From an uncultured bacterium (GTDB taxonomy: Bacteria > Cyanobacteriota > Vampirovibrionia > Gastranaerophilales > Gastranaerophilaceae), in the NCBI GenBank assembly GCA_949292185.1, contig CASEYP010000029.1, positions 159,435 to 223,434 of the forward strand: 64,000 bases of DNA, given 5' to 3'. Below, in pieces: positions 34,000 through 42,105 of the stretch (the stretch's first letter is position 1; each line of letters opens with the position of its first letter). The notes under the pieces were generated by a model, which worked only from the letters and a program-made list of their open reading frames with translations, did no database searches and was not told where the DNA came from. Both the position numbers and the translations under genes were made by a program.

Positions 34000-35043
34000 A
34001 TGCTAAAACAAATTATAGCTTGTCTGGCAATCTTAATGTTAATTATTGGAGGAACAACAATGAGTATAGCTAAATCAAACCACCAAGATAAAACTTGGGA
34101 CAAAACATTTCCCAAAAGTGACAATGTAAATATTCAAAAAGTAAGCTTTAAAAACAGATACGGAATAACACTTGTAGGAGATTTATACACACCAAAATCT
34201 ATGGCAAAAGATGAAAAATTACCTGCAATAGCAATATCAGGTCCATTTGGTGCAGTAAAAGAACAAGCATCAGGATTATACGCACAACAACTTGCCCAAA
34301 GAGGTTTTATAACACTCGCATTTGATCCGTCATATACAGGTGAAAGTTCAGGAGAGCCAAGAAATGTTGCATCCCCTGATATCAATACAGAAGATTTTTC
34401 AGCAGCCGTTGATTATCTTAGCAACAGTAAAAATGTTAATCCTGATAGAATTGGTATTCTTGGGATTTGTGGGTTTGGAGGATTTGCACTTAACGCAGCC
34501 GCAATAGATACAAGAATTAAAGCAACAGTTGCCTCTACAATGTATGATATGACAAGAGTAAGCGCTAAAGGTTACTTTGATTCAATAGATGAAAAAGCTC
34601 GCTATGAACTGAAACAAACTTTAAATAAACAAAGAACAGAAGATTTCAAAAACGGAACTTATGCCAAAGCTCCAGGTCTACCTGAAAAACTAACAGGCGA
34701 AGAACCTCAATTTGTAAAAGATTACTATGGATACTACAAAACTCCAAGAGGATTTCACAAACGTTCAATAAATTCTAACGGCAACTGGAATGTTACATCT
34801 TCTCTATCACTTATAAACATGCCAATTCTACAATATAGTGATGAAATTCAAAGTGCAGTTTTGGTTATCCACGGGGAAAAAGCTCATAGCAGATACTTTG
34901 GAGAAGATGCATTTAAAAAATTGAAAGGTGATAACAAAGAACTTTTAATAATAAAAGATGCAAATCATGTTGATTTGTACGATAATTTAGAAAAAATTCC
35001 ATTTGACAAAATAGAAGCATTTTACAAAGAATATCTAAAATAA
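34000..35043 (+). CDS. Dienelactone-hydrolase-like alpha/beta hydrolase with cysteine nucleophile and N-terminal signal anchor
   Basis: 347 residues. An N-terminal hydrophobic helix (IIACLAILMLIIGGTTMSIA) should place the rest outside the cytoplasm. The nucleophile elbow reads GILGICGFGGFAL with Cys in place of Ser, as in dienelactone hydrolase. The acid is probably in VLVIHGEKAHSRY and the base in DANHVDLYD. AAAGGAGA lies 8 bases before the ATG at 34000; earlier in-frame codons overlap the previous gene and have no ribosome site. It is the third gene of the LysR operon. The substrate is unknown. Confidence 0.85.
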   Translation: MLKQIIACLAILMLIIGGTTMSIAKSNHQDKTWDKTFPKSDNVNIQKVSFKNRYGITLVGDLYTPKSMAKDEKLPAIAISGPFGAVKEQASGLYAQQLAQRGFITLAFDPSYTGESSGEPRNVASPDINTEDFSAAVDYLSNSKNVNPDRIGILGICGFGGFALNAAAIDTRIKATVASTMYDMTRVSAKGYFDSIDEKARYELKQTLNKQRTEDFKNGTYAKAPGLPEKLTGEEPQFVKDYYGYYKTPRGFHKRSINSNGNWNVTSSLSLINMPILQYSDEIQSAVLVIHGEKAHSRYFGEDAFKKLKGDNKELLIIKDANHVDLYDNLEKIPFDKIEAFYKEYLK

Positions 35044-35069
35044 ATATTTAAAGAAAGGAATAACAACAA

Positions 35070-35612
35070 ATGGCAAAAAAAGTTTTAATTATCGGAACAA
35101 GCCCGAGAAAAAATGGAAATTCTAACACAATCGCTCAAGAATTTGCCAAAGGTGCTACAGCTTCAGGCAACAATGTAGAAATTGTATACTTATACGATAA
35201 ACATATCAACTTCTGTAAAGGATGTCTGGCATGCCAGAAGACTCACAAATGCGTAATTCAAGATGATGCAAATGAAATTGTAGAAAAAATAAAAACTTCA
35301 GATGTAATAGTTTGGGCAACCCCAATATATTATTATGAAATGTCAGGTCAAATGAAAACAATGATAGATAGAGGAAACCCACTATTTGGAAGTGACTACA
35401 AATTTAAAGACGTATATCTTATAACAACATCCGCAGATACAGGTGAATATTCAGCAGACGGGGCAATTAAAGGGCTTCAAGGTTGGATAGACTGCTTTGC
35501 GGGTACTCAAATTAAAGGTATTATAAAAGGTCTTGGACTTGAAGCAGTAGGGGATGCTATAGATAAGCCAATATTAAAAGAAGCCTATAATATGGGACAT
35601 TCTATAAACTAA
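35070..35612 (+). CDS. Iron-sulfur flavoprotein, NAD(P)H:FMN oxidoreductase-like
   Basis: 180 residues with the flavodoxin-like fold. FMN-binding loop SPRKNGNSNTIAQEF near the start, then CKGCLACQKTHKC, which is exactly the CX2CX2CX5C motif of Isf-type iron-sulfur flavoproteins that carries a 4Fe-4S cluster, then WATPIYYYEMSGQMKTMIDR. These proteins move electrons from reduced cofactors to acceptors such as oxygen or peroxide in anaerobes. It is the last gene of the LysR-flanked operon, with its own AAAGGA, and is followed by a long hairpin at 35641-35694. Confidence 0.9.
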   Translation: MAKKVLIIGTSPRKNGNSNTIAQEFAKGATASGNNVEIVYLYDKHINFCKGCLACQKTHKCVIQDDANEIVEKIKTSDVIVWATPIYYYEMSGQMKTMIDRGNPLFGSDYKFKDVYLITTSADTGEYSADGAIKGLQGWIDCFAGTQIKGIIKGLGLEAVGDAIDKPILKEAYNMGHSIN

Positions 35613-35640
35613 TCCCAAAAATTAAATACACTATAAGAAA

Positions 35641-35702
35641 TTAGGAATTTGAAACCTGTTAAAGCTAAAGCTTTTGACATATTCAAATTCCTAAATTTTT
35701 AT
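35641..35702 (+). terminator. Long intrinsic terminator after the flavoprotein gene
   Basis: TTAGGAATTTGAA (35641-35653) pairs exactly with TTCAAATTCCTAA (35682-35694) across a 28-base loop and is followed by TTTTTATTT. Confidence 0.75.
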
Positions 35703-35733
35703 TTATAAGCAAGCTAAACGCCTTATTAAAAAC

Positions 35734-36324
35734 CTATTTATGCTCCATCCATAAACAATCTGATATAACCATATCGCTAAATACAGCTTTAAAAGACGAC
35801 TCTTCAGGACTGCAAGCATATACACCCATACTAATTTCATCATTTACGTTAAACAAATGACAAATTCGCATCTGCTTATAATTAACACCATCTAAACTGT
35901 TTTCGATACAAAAATCATTTTCACGGCGACTCAAACGATAATACATTTCCTTAACTTCTGATGGGATATCAACCGTTGCCCAATCTGAAAAGCCATTATT
36001 TGTTACGACACTTCCCAAACGTTGGAAATTTTCATTTTCATATTCAACAGACGCCTTTAGCCAGTTTTCACTATCTAAATACAAAATAATCCCAGCTTGA
36101 TCAAAACGTCTTTTAGAAAAATATTTAACTTTTACGGTAAAAGAAAAATACTTTTCACTAATTTTTATTTGAACAAACGGAGCATTATCATGTTGAAAAT
36201 TATAATAAGTATTTTGCCATAAATCTGTATTTGGCTGAGTTACAAATTCCAAAATATTATCCTGAATATTTATATTAGGAGAATTATAATAACTAAGCTC
36301 TTCATTTAAAAAATTCTTATTCAT
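35734..36324 (-). CDS. DUF1349-family protein (concanavalin-like fold)
   Basis: 196 residues. The pattern matches DUF1349: DLWQNTYYNFQHDNAPFVQI near the start, DQAGIILYLDSENWLKASVEY in the middle and VGVY-type SMGVYACSPEESSF at the end. The family has a jelly-roll fold and usually binds carbohydrate or acts on it. No signal peptide. I start it at the ATG at 36324 (MNKNFL), although the ribosome site is weak. It is monocistronic, with convergent neighbours. Confidence 0.78.
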   Translation of the reverse strand: MNKNFLNEELSYYNSPNINIQDNILEFVTQPNTDLWQNTYYNFQHDNAPFVQIKISEKYFSFTVKVKYFSKRRFDQAGIILYLDSENWLKASVEYENENFQRLGSVVTNNGFSDWATVDIPSEVKEMYYRLSRRENDFCIENSLDGVNYKQMRICHLFNVNDEISMGVYACSPEESSFKAVFSDMVISDCLWMEHK

Positions 36325-36407
36325 AATCAAAATCCTATACCAAACAATACTAACTAAATTATTTTAAATAAATATACTAAAGATTTCAATAATTAAGCGC
36401 TAACAAA

Positions 36408-36449
36408 GCACCCGAAGGTGCAAATTTTAAAAATGGCGGGAACGACGAG
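36408..36449 (-). repeat. Second copy of tRNA-Asp 3' end with its own hairpin
   Basis: AAATGGCGGGAACGACGAG (36431-36449) repeats 36633-36651 exactly, and so contains the tRNA-Asp 3' end with its CCA. On the minus strand it is followed by a small terminator-like hairpin GCACC-TTCG-GGTGC (36408-36421), just as the true tRNA is followed by its terminator. The intervening 180 bases are GC-rich and hold no gene. Confidence 0.8.
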
Positions 36450-36604
36450 CGGATTTCCGTACGGACGACACGAGCTAGGTGAGTTAGTCCGGATAGCGAG
36501 GATATCGAGTTTACTAAAATCGCAGATTTTAAAAACGAGACTATTCGAGCGTGGAGGAAATCCAAGACAGGCGAGAACGCAGTGAGAGCCGAGGAGTGAA
36601 TATA

Positions 36605-36630
36605 CTAAAAAAGACACCCTAAGGTGTCTT
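36605..36630 (-). terminator. Intrinsic terminator of tRNA-Asp
   Basis: An 8-bp stem AAGACACC/GGTGTCTT, followed on the minus strand by TTTTTT. Confidence 0.88.
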
Positions 36631-36635
36631 TTAAA

Positions 36636-36713
36636 TGGCGGGAACGACGAGGCTCGAACTCGCGACCTCATGCGTGACAGGCATGCGCTCTAACCAAACT
36701 GAGCTACGCTCCC
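36636..36713 (-). tRNA. tRNA-Asp (GTC)
   Basis: A 78-base cloverleaf with encoded CCA. Acceptor GGGAGCG/CGTTCCC, anticodon stem CATGC/GCATG with loop CTGTCAC (anticodon GTC), T arm GAGTTCGAGCCTC. A partial copy of its 3' end lies 200 bases away. Confidence 0.95.
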
Positions 36714-36819
36714 ATCAACTTTGGTTACTTCTTTATTATATTTGCTAAAAAAAATTTTGCAATAACTTTTTTGCTAAATTTTTGAAAATATTATAAAAAA
36801 TTTTATATTAATACACAAA

Positions 36820-36850
36820 AATAAAAAGCCTTAGTTTATCACCAAGGCTT
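36820..36850 (-). terminator. Intrinsic terminator of the GH57 gene
   Basis: AAGCCTT/AAGGCTT with an 11-base loop. On the minus strand it is followed by TTTTTATTTTT. Confidence 0.82.
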
Positions 36851-36883
36851 ATAAAATGAATTGTAAAAAATTATATTAAATTT

Positions 36884-38608
36884 CTAATCTGCATACAAAG
36901 GTGCTAATTTCTTAGATTGTTGAGGAATTACACCTTCTTCGATTGACATATATACACGGTAATCAATATCTGCAAAGCAATTATCGATACTTTCTATTTT
37001 CTTTAATTCTTCATCATTTATATTACCGTTTTCAATCATATCTGCAATTTTTTCAAATCTGTCAACATGTTCTCTGAATCTATCTGTTGCATAATCTTTA
37101 GCCTGCCATGTTGTAATCAAGAAAGGCCAATCTGAACTTTGCAATAACAGATTTTCTCTAGCCAGTTGATTTAATGCTCTATGAAGCAATTTATCTTCAG
37201 GAATTGTCGGATACTTATCAGCAATAGCTGTAATTCGTTTTTCACAAGCATGAATAATTGGCCACATCCATTCAGTTAAGTGGTTATTCCATACATAGAA
37301 ATGTCCGCCTTGTCCCCAAGATGATTCAGGAATTTGAATAGCTTCTACAGGTGGGTGAGCATGTAAATATTCACCTGCTGTCATTATTTCAACTTCCGGT
37401 ACATATTGGTTGAATTTTCTGATAACTTGTTTGATAAATTCAATACCTTCAAACCACCAGTGACCAAACAACTCAGTATCAAATGAAACCATTACCAAAC
37501 CTTCCTTACCGTTGTGAGAAAGTTTATAATCATTTAACAAATGATAAATCAATGTTGTATAGTGATCTGAATTTTCATTAATCTTATTCAAAGCTAAAAC
37601 CGGATCATATAACATTTTGTCGCCTAAATCAGTTTTAGGTGAAGTAATTCTCCAATAATGCATACCGGATTTATCATCTTTTTTGTGGAATTCTCTAAAG
37701 CAACCATCACCAGGATATCCGTCAGCTGCTGACCAAACTTGATAACCGGCTCTATCGTTTCTACCCATAACAGCAACCTGAGCATCAGGTAACCAATAAG
37801 CAGAATAAGTATCATAACCGGTTGGTTCACGTTCTGGTAGAGGAATATACTCAATATTACCGTAAATTCCTACAACTCTTCTGCAACCTATAGAATTTCC
37901 ACCCTCAATAACATGAGATTCTGTAAAGAAATATTCTATATCGTTGTTTTGTAGAGTTACTTCAATAGCAGGTCTCCAATGTTTTTGACCATCTTTACCT
38001 ACATATTCATAACCTTGTCTATAAGCACATTCAGGTAACCAGCAACCTTTAGCCTTCTTACCAAACAATCTCTTTGTTGTATCAGAACCAACTTTGAACT
38101 GAGCATTCAAATTGTTATCTGTAGCTAACAATGGAGAAAATCCGTGAGTTGCACCGGATGTTGTAATTTCGATACATCCTAAATCTTGGAATTTTCTGAA
38201 CGCACCAATTAAATCCATATTATATTTATTAACAAAAGAATTTTTGATATTGTTAAACCAATCAAAATAATATTTTGCTAAATATTTTAAATGTTGAGAA
38301 TGAGGAACTTTTGGATCAGGATATCTTTCTAAATCTTTAGAAACACTCTCAATTCTTGAATCTAAGTATTTAACAAATCCATATTTTAAATGTTCATCAT
38401 TTAATTGTTCAGCTAAAATCGGAGTAATTCCGACAGTTAATTTAGCCTTAATACCCTCATCATACAATTCTGAAATTGCATTCAAAAGGGGAACATATGT
38501 CTCTGCCATACATTCATAAAGGTTTTCTTCACCAAACGGCCACATCCCAGCTTTTCTGTAGTATGGAAGATGGCTGTGTAACATAAAAACGAATTGACCT
38601 ACCGTCAT
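36884..38608 (-). CDS. GH57-family 1,4-alpha-glucan branching enzyme (DUF1957 type)
   Basis: 574 residues, typical of GH57 branching enzymes. They cut an alpha-1,4 bond and re-join it as alpha-1,6 to branch glycogen. Marks: FMLHSHLPYYRKAG at the N-terminus, nucleophile Glu in GCWLPECAYRQGYE near residue 195, acid/base Asp in VMVSFDTELFGHWWFEG near residue 370, and the C-terminal helical domain with WDWPFLI-type residues (SSDWPFLITTWQAKDYA). The start at 38608 has GGAGG 5 bases upstream. GlgA is encoded at 49206. It is monocistronic. Confidence 0.93.
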   Translation of the reverse strand: MTVGQFVFMLHSHLPYYRKAGMWPFGEENLYECMAETYVPLLNAISELYDEGIKAKLTVGITPILAEQLNDEHLKYGFVKYLDSRIESVSKDLERYPDPKVPHSQHLKYLAKYYFDWFNNIKNSFVNKYNMDLIGAFRKFQDLGCIEITTSGATHGFSPLLATDNNLNAQFKVGSDTTKRLFGKKAKGCWLPECAYRQGYEYVGKDGQKHWRPAIEVTLQNNDIEYFFTESHVIEGGNSIGCRRVVGIYGNIEYIPLPEREPTGYDTYSAYWLPDAQVAVMGRNDRAGYQVWSAADGYPGDGCFREFHKKDDKSGMHYWRITSPKTDLGDKMLYDPVLALNKINENSDHYTTLIYHLLNDYKLSHNGKEGLVMVSFDTELFGHWWFEGIEFIKQVIRKFNQYVPEVEIMTAGEYLHAHPPVEAIQIPESSWGQGGHFYVWNNHLTEWMWPIIHACEKRITAIADKYPTIPEDKLLHRALNQLARENLLLQSSDWPFLITTWQAKDYATDRFREHVDRFEKIADMIENGNINDEELKKIESIDNCFADIDYRVYMSIEEGVIPQQSKKLAPLYAD

Positions 38609-38778
38609 TTTTGCCTCCAATCTGCTGAACTATAATAAATATAATCCATTTATGTACATAATATATATACCACAAAAGGATAAAAAATATAATACTATTT
38701 AACTAGTCCGAGTGAATAATTTTACAAATATTAACAGGAAAAATAAATTTAAAAACTCTATTGTAAGAATAACAGCAA

Positions 38779-39099
38779 CTATAAAATATTTTTAATAAAA
38801 GAATTTATCGCACACAACTTCGTCTTATCATTTTTTAGCAAATTTAAAGACGTAAAAATTTCCCTTTGATAATCTTCACACGAAAAATTTTCTTTAAACA
38901 TAAAAAGATCTGATAATGAAACATTCAAAGCATTTGCAATTTTTACCAAATTATCAGGAGAAGGAAAATATTTTCCACGCTCTATCGAACTTACACTATT
39001 AATTTCAATATCAATCATTTCTGCAAGTTTTTCTTGAGTAATGTTATTTAACTTTCGATATTTTTGAATATTTTTACCAAGACTCTCTTTAAGATTCAT
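38779..39099 (-). CDS. XRE-family helix-turn-helix regulator
   Basis: 106 residues. Residues 5-65 are a Cro/C1-type helix-turn-helix (GKNIQKYRKLNNITQEKLAE then IDIEINSVSSIERGKYFPSP). The C-terminal 40 residues end in a helix without a known sensor domain. It is divergent from the glycosyltransferase pair. A perfect palindrome in the gap between them is the best operator candidate. No toxin or phage neighbour is seen, so it is probably a local regulator. Confidence 0.9.
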   Translation of the reverse strand: MNLKESLGKNIQKYRKLNNITQEKLAEMIDIEINSVSSIERGKYFPSPDNLVKIANALNVSLSDLFMFKENFSCEDYQREIFTSLNLLKNDKTKLCAINSFIKNIL

Positions 39100-39190
39100 A
39101 TTAATCCTTTCACAGTAAAGATTTTATCGTTTTAACCCGGATCAGATAACATAGTATAACTTGTATTTTTATATTGAAATTAAATGTTTT

Positions 39191-39209
39191 ACATGTAATA
39201 TATACATGT
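39191..39209. promoter_or_regulatory. Candidate operator palindrome for the XRE regulator
   Basis: ACATGTA-ATATA-TACATGT, a perfect 7-bp dyad with a 5-base spacer, lies in the 166-base gap between the regulator and the glycosyltransferase operon. The size suits an XRE dimer. The assignment is by position only. Confidence 0.5.
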
Positions 39210-39265
39210 TACGCCATTAATTTTTAATAAAAAATACACTCAAGACTAGTACAAAAGGTCATAAA

Positions 39266-40297
39266 ATGATTCAGACACCAAAAATATCAATAATAATACC
39301 GGTTTATAACACAGAAAAATACATTTCAAAATGTCTTGATAGTATTTTGTCGCAAACATATAGCTCATTTGAAATTATCATCATAAATGATGGTTCGACC
39401 GATAATAGTGCTAAAATTTTAAAAACATATCAAAATAAATTTCCGCAAAAAGTAAAAGTATTTACTTTACAACACAAAGGACAGGCCCATGCCAGAAACT
39501 TTGGAATACAAAATACTAATGGAAAATTTATATTATTTGTTGACTCTGATGACTTTGTCGACAATAACCTGTTACTAGAATGTTCAAAATATTTTGATAA
39601 AAATCCTGATGCAATAATATTTGGAGTAAAAACATATTACGAAAAGAAAAATAAATTTCGCAAAGGTCAATATTCATCAAAAAACTTCAAAAAAGCATAC
39701 TCAAAAAATGATATGTTCAAATACCACACAATATGTGTAAATAAAATGTACAAAAAAGATTTCTTAACCTCAAATAACATTACTTTTTCAGAATTAAATA
39801 CAGGCGAAGAACAATTATTTTTCATAAAAATTTCAACCTTAGGAAAAGATTTTGAAATAATAAAAAGAGATTTATACAACTATAGAAAACAAAGACCAAA
39901 TTCTCTAACCTATTGCAAAAATAAAAACGACTTATCCCCAATAAAAAATTATTACAGAATAGAAAAATTTTTAAAAACGACAGACATAAAATATGATTTA
40001 AAATTAAAAATTCTAAGTAAATATTTAACAAAAGCAATTTCTTGGTACGGGAAATCAAACAAAGATTTTGTAAACATTTACTATAAAGAACTTTTAAAAC
40101 TAACAAAACATACCCAAAAATCCTACGGCAAATATTGGTGGGACTACTACAATTTAAGAAAAAATGACAACTATATTTACCAAAAATATGAAATTGCAAA
40201 AGCATATATATTATATTTACTAAGAGAAAAATTACTTTATATCCCAGCACTAATATTTTTCTTTTTATATTTAACAATTTCAGGAGATGACGAATGA
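39266..40297 (+). CDS. Family 2 glycosyltransferase
   Basis: 343 residues with an N-terminal GT-A domain: ISIIIPVYNTEKYISKCLDS, IIINDGSTDNSAKI, GQAHARNFGIQNTNG and the metal DxD in LFVDSDDFVDNNLL. The acceptor side is less conserved. A hydrophobic C-terminal helix (LLYIPALIFFFLYLTI) should hold it at the inner membrane. It transfers a sugar from an NDP-sugar to a surface glycan. Its last 4 bases overlap the start of the next glycosyltransferase. The gap before it holds the candidate XRE operator. Confidence 0.92.
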   Translation: MIQTPKISIIIPVYNTEKYISKCLDSILSQTYSSFEIIIINDGSTDNSAKILKTYQNKFPQKVKVFTLQHKGQAHARNFGIQNTNGKFILFVDSDDFVDNNLLLECSKYFDKNPDAIIFGVKTYYEKKNKFRKGQYSSKNFKKAYSKNDMFKYHTICVNKMYKKDFLTSNNITFSELNTGEEQLFFIKISTLGKDFEIIKRDLYNYRKQRPNSLTYCKNKNDLSPIKNYYRIEKFLKTTDIKYDLKLKILSKYLTKAISWYGKSNKDFVNIYYKELLKLTKHTQKSYGKYWWDYYNLRKNDNYIYQKYEIAKAYILYLLREKLLYIPALIFFFLYLTISGDDE

Positions 40298-41145
40298 GCA
40301 AAATATCAATAATAATACCGGTCTATAATGTAGAAAAATATTTAAAAAGATGTCTTGAGAGCATTATTAATCAAACATTTAAAGACCTAGAAATAATATG
40401 TATAAATGACGGTTCTACCGACAATTCTCAAAAAATTCTTTATGAATACTCATCAAAAGATTCCAGAATAAAAATCATAAATCAACAAAATTCTGGACTA
40501 TCAGCTACAAGAAATAAAGGAACATCCTTTGCAAGCGGAGAATATATAAGTTTCATTGACTCAGATGATTGGATAGATTTAGATTTTTATGAAAAATTAT
40601 ACACTAGCGCAAAAAAATATGATGCTGATATTGCAGTCGCTGGAATTATAAGACTTAATGAACACAGAAAAAAATTTTATTTAAATTTTACAGAAGAAAA
40701 AATTTATACCAACACAGATGAAAAATTCAAAATTTGTGACGTTCCTGACGTAAATTACGTTTGGAACAAAATATATAAATTAGAAAAAATAAAAAATTTA
40801 GACTTAAAATTTGAAGAAGGTATAGTTTATGAAGATTTAATCTATACCCCACAAGTTATCTATTACTTAAATAAATTAGTTACCGTACCAAACACATATT
40901 ATTACTATTGGAGAACTCCAAATTCTATCGTTGCAAACAAATCCAAGGGCTTTAAAAACGATATGAAATACGCAAAAAATTTAGCCTCAGATTTTATAAA
41001 AGCTCATAACATAAACGTAGAAAATCACACCACAAAAATCAAAAGATTTAAATTATTAGGAACAACGATATTTAAAATACGATCAAAAGGAGAAAAGAAA
41101 CAATATATTTTATTTAATATATTTAAAATAGGAAAAATCAATTAA
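40294..41145 (+). CDS. Family 2 glycosyltransferase
   Basis: 283 residues, GT-A fold, clearly similar to the gene before it: ISIIIPVYNVEKYLKRCLES, IICINDGSTDNSQKI, NSGLSATRNKG and ISFIDSDDWIDLDFYEKLY. No membrane helix at the C-terminus. It overlaps the first gene by 4 bases (ATGA) and ends at a strong terminator, so the two form one operon, probably adding successive sugars. It arose by duplication of, or shares ancestry with, its neighbour. Confidence 0.93.
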   Translation: MSKISIIIPVYNVEKYLKRCLESIINQTFKDLEIICINDGSTDNSQKILYEYSSKDSRIKIINQQNSGLSATRNKGTSFASGEYISFIDSDDWIDLDFYEKLYTSAKKYDADIAVAGIIRLNEHRKKFYLNFTEEKIYTNTDEKFKICDVPDVNYVWNKIYKLEKIKNLDLKFEEGIVYEDLIYTPQVIYYLNKLVTVPNTYYYYWRTPNSIVANKSKGFKNDMKYAKNLASDFIKAHNINVENHTTKIKRFKLLGTTIFKIRSKGEKKQYILFNIFKIGKIN

Positions 41146-41174
41146 AAAAGGCGGGATTTATTTCCCGCCTTTTA
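41146..41174. terminator. Bidirectional intrinsic terminator
   Basis: GGCGGGA/TCCCGCC with a 6-base loop, A-run before and T-run after. It serves the glycosyltransferases and the lytic transglycosylase. Confidence 0.92.
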
Positions 41175-41191
41175 CAATTCATAACCAAAAA

Positions 41192-41854
41192 TTAGATTGC
41201 AACTGATTGAGTTTTAACTTCGACTTCCATTGGAATATCTTTAATCAATTCAGCATTCAAACTTCTTGTTTGTTCGATTTTCACCATCGGCAATGGTGCT
41301 GGAGTACCATGATGATTTGCTGCAAGAACCTTTGCACCACCTGTAACAGACTTTTTAGCTGAAACAGGAGCAACCTTCTTGGTCGCAATCATTGATGGAT
41401 CCGGATGAGCCTTTAAATGTTTGTAATCAGTCATAATTTTTGCCACAAACCTTTTTGTTTCGCCAAATGGAGGAACTGCTCTGTACTTTTTAACATTTGC
41501 AGGACCTGCATTATAAGCCGCTAATGCTAATTCTACTGAACCAAACATTTTGTACATAGACTTGTAATACATAATTCCACCCTTAATATTATCATCTAAC
41601 AAATAAGGGTTTAAGCCCATTCTTCTTGCTGTAGAAGGCATAAGTTGAAAGACACCTACGGCTCCGTGAGAACTTCTTGCCTCGTGTCTATAACCTGATT
41701 CTGTTTTTGCAATGCTAAGCGCAATTGCAGGATCTACGCCCATTTCGATAGAATGTTTTACTATCGCTGCCTTCACTGTACTGACATTGGCCGCTTGCAC
41801 CGGCGCACACGAAATGCACACTAATGCAATAGTGAATAGTAATAATTTTTTCAA
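41192..41854 (-). CDS. Lytic transglycosylase (SLT domain)
   Basis: 220 residues with a signal peptide (LLLFTIALVCISCAPVQAA). The SLT domain covers residues 25-140: catalytic Glu in SIAKTESGYRHEARS, then GAVGVFQLMPSTARRMG and LALAAYNAGPANVKKY. It cleaves the glycan strands of peptidoglycan. The C-terminal 80 residues are a Lys/Pro/Val-rich linker. Translation starts at a TTG with GAGGA 7 bases upstream. It is monocistronic with its own promoter at 41955-41982. The neighbour ComEC may be a chance partner. Confidence 0.92.
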   Translation of the reverse strand: MKKLLLFTIALVCISCAPVQAANVSTVKAAIVKHSIEMGVDPAIALSIAKTESGYRHEARSSHGAVGVFQLMPSTARRMGLNPYLLDDNIKGGIMYYKSMYKMFGSVELALAAYNAGPANVKKYRAVPPFGETKRFVAKIMTDYKHLKAHPDPSMIATKKVAPVSAKKSVTGGAKVLAANHHGTPAPLPMVKIEQTRSLNAELIKDIPMEVEVKTQSVAI

Positions 41855-41954
41855 AATGTAATCCTCTAGTTGTAAATTGAAAATTCGCCAAAGACTACTT
41901 TTGTTTCTTACTTTTTTATAAGATTTCGTCCTTTTTGAATATGTTTATGCCACT

Positions 41955-41982
41955 ATCATATTACAAAAATTTAAAATTTCAA
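41955..41982 (-). promoter_or_regulatory. Promoter of the lytic transglycosylase gene
   Basis: On the minus strand TTGAAA (41977-41982), 16 bases, TATGAT (41955-41960). It leaves a leader of about 95 bases; I did not recognise a riboswitch in it. Confidence 0.55.
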
Positions 41983-42105
41983 CCCCTTTGAAGAAATTAA
42001 CCAAAACGCCTAGCGCCAAAACCCTTGTATATCGCTCATTTCCAATATGTTAAATTAGTGTAAACTTTACATTAATTTTGTCAAGTTTTCCACATTTTCA
42101 AAAAT

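Noticed and set aside
36393..36671. 92-codon minus-strand frame over tRNA-Asp
   Set aside because: It crosses the tRNA and the duplicated 3' end; no protein evidence.
41855..41950. Riboswitch in the lytic transglycosylase leader
   Set aside because: I compared it with cyclic di-GMP and cyclic di-AMP riboswitch patterns from memory and found no match; only a promoter and leader remain.
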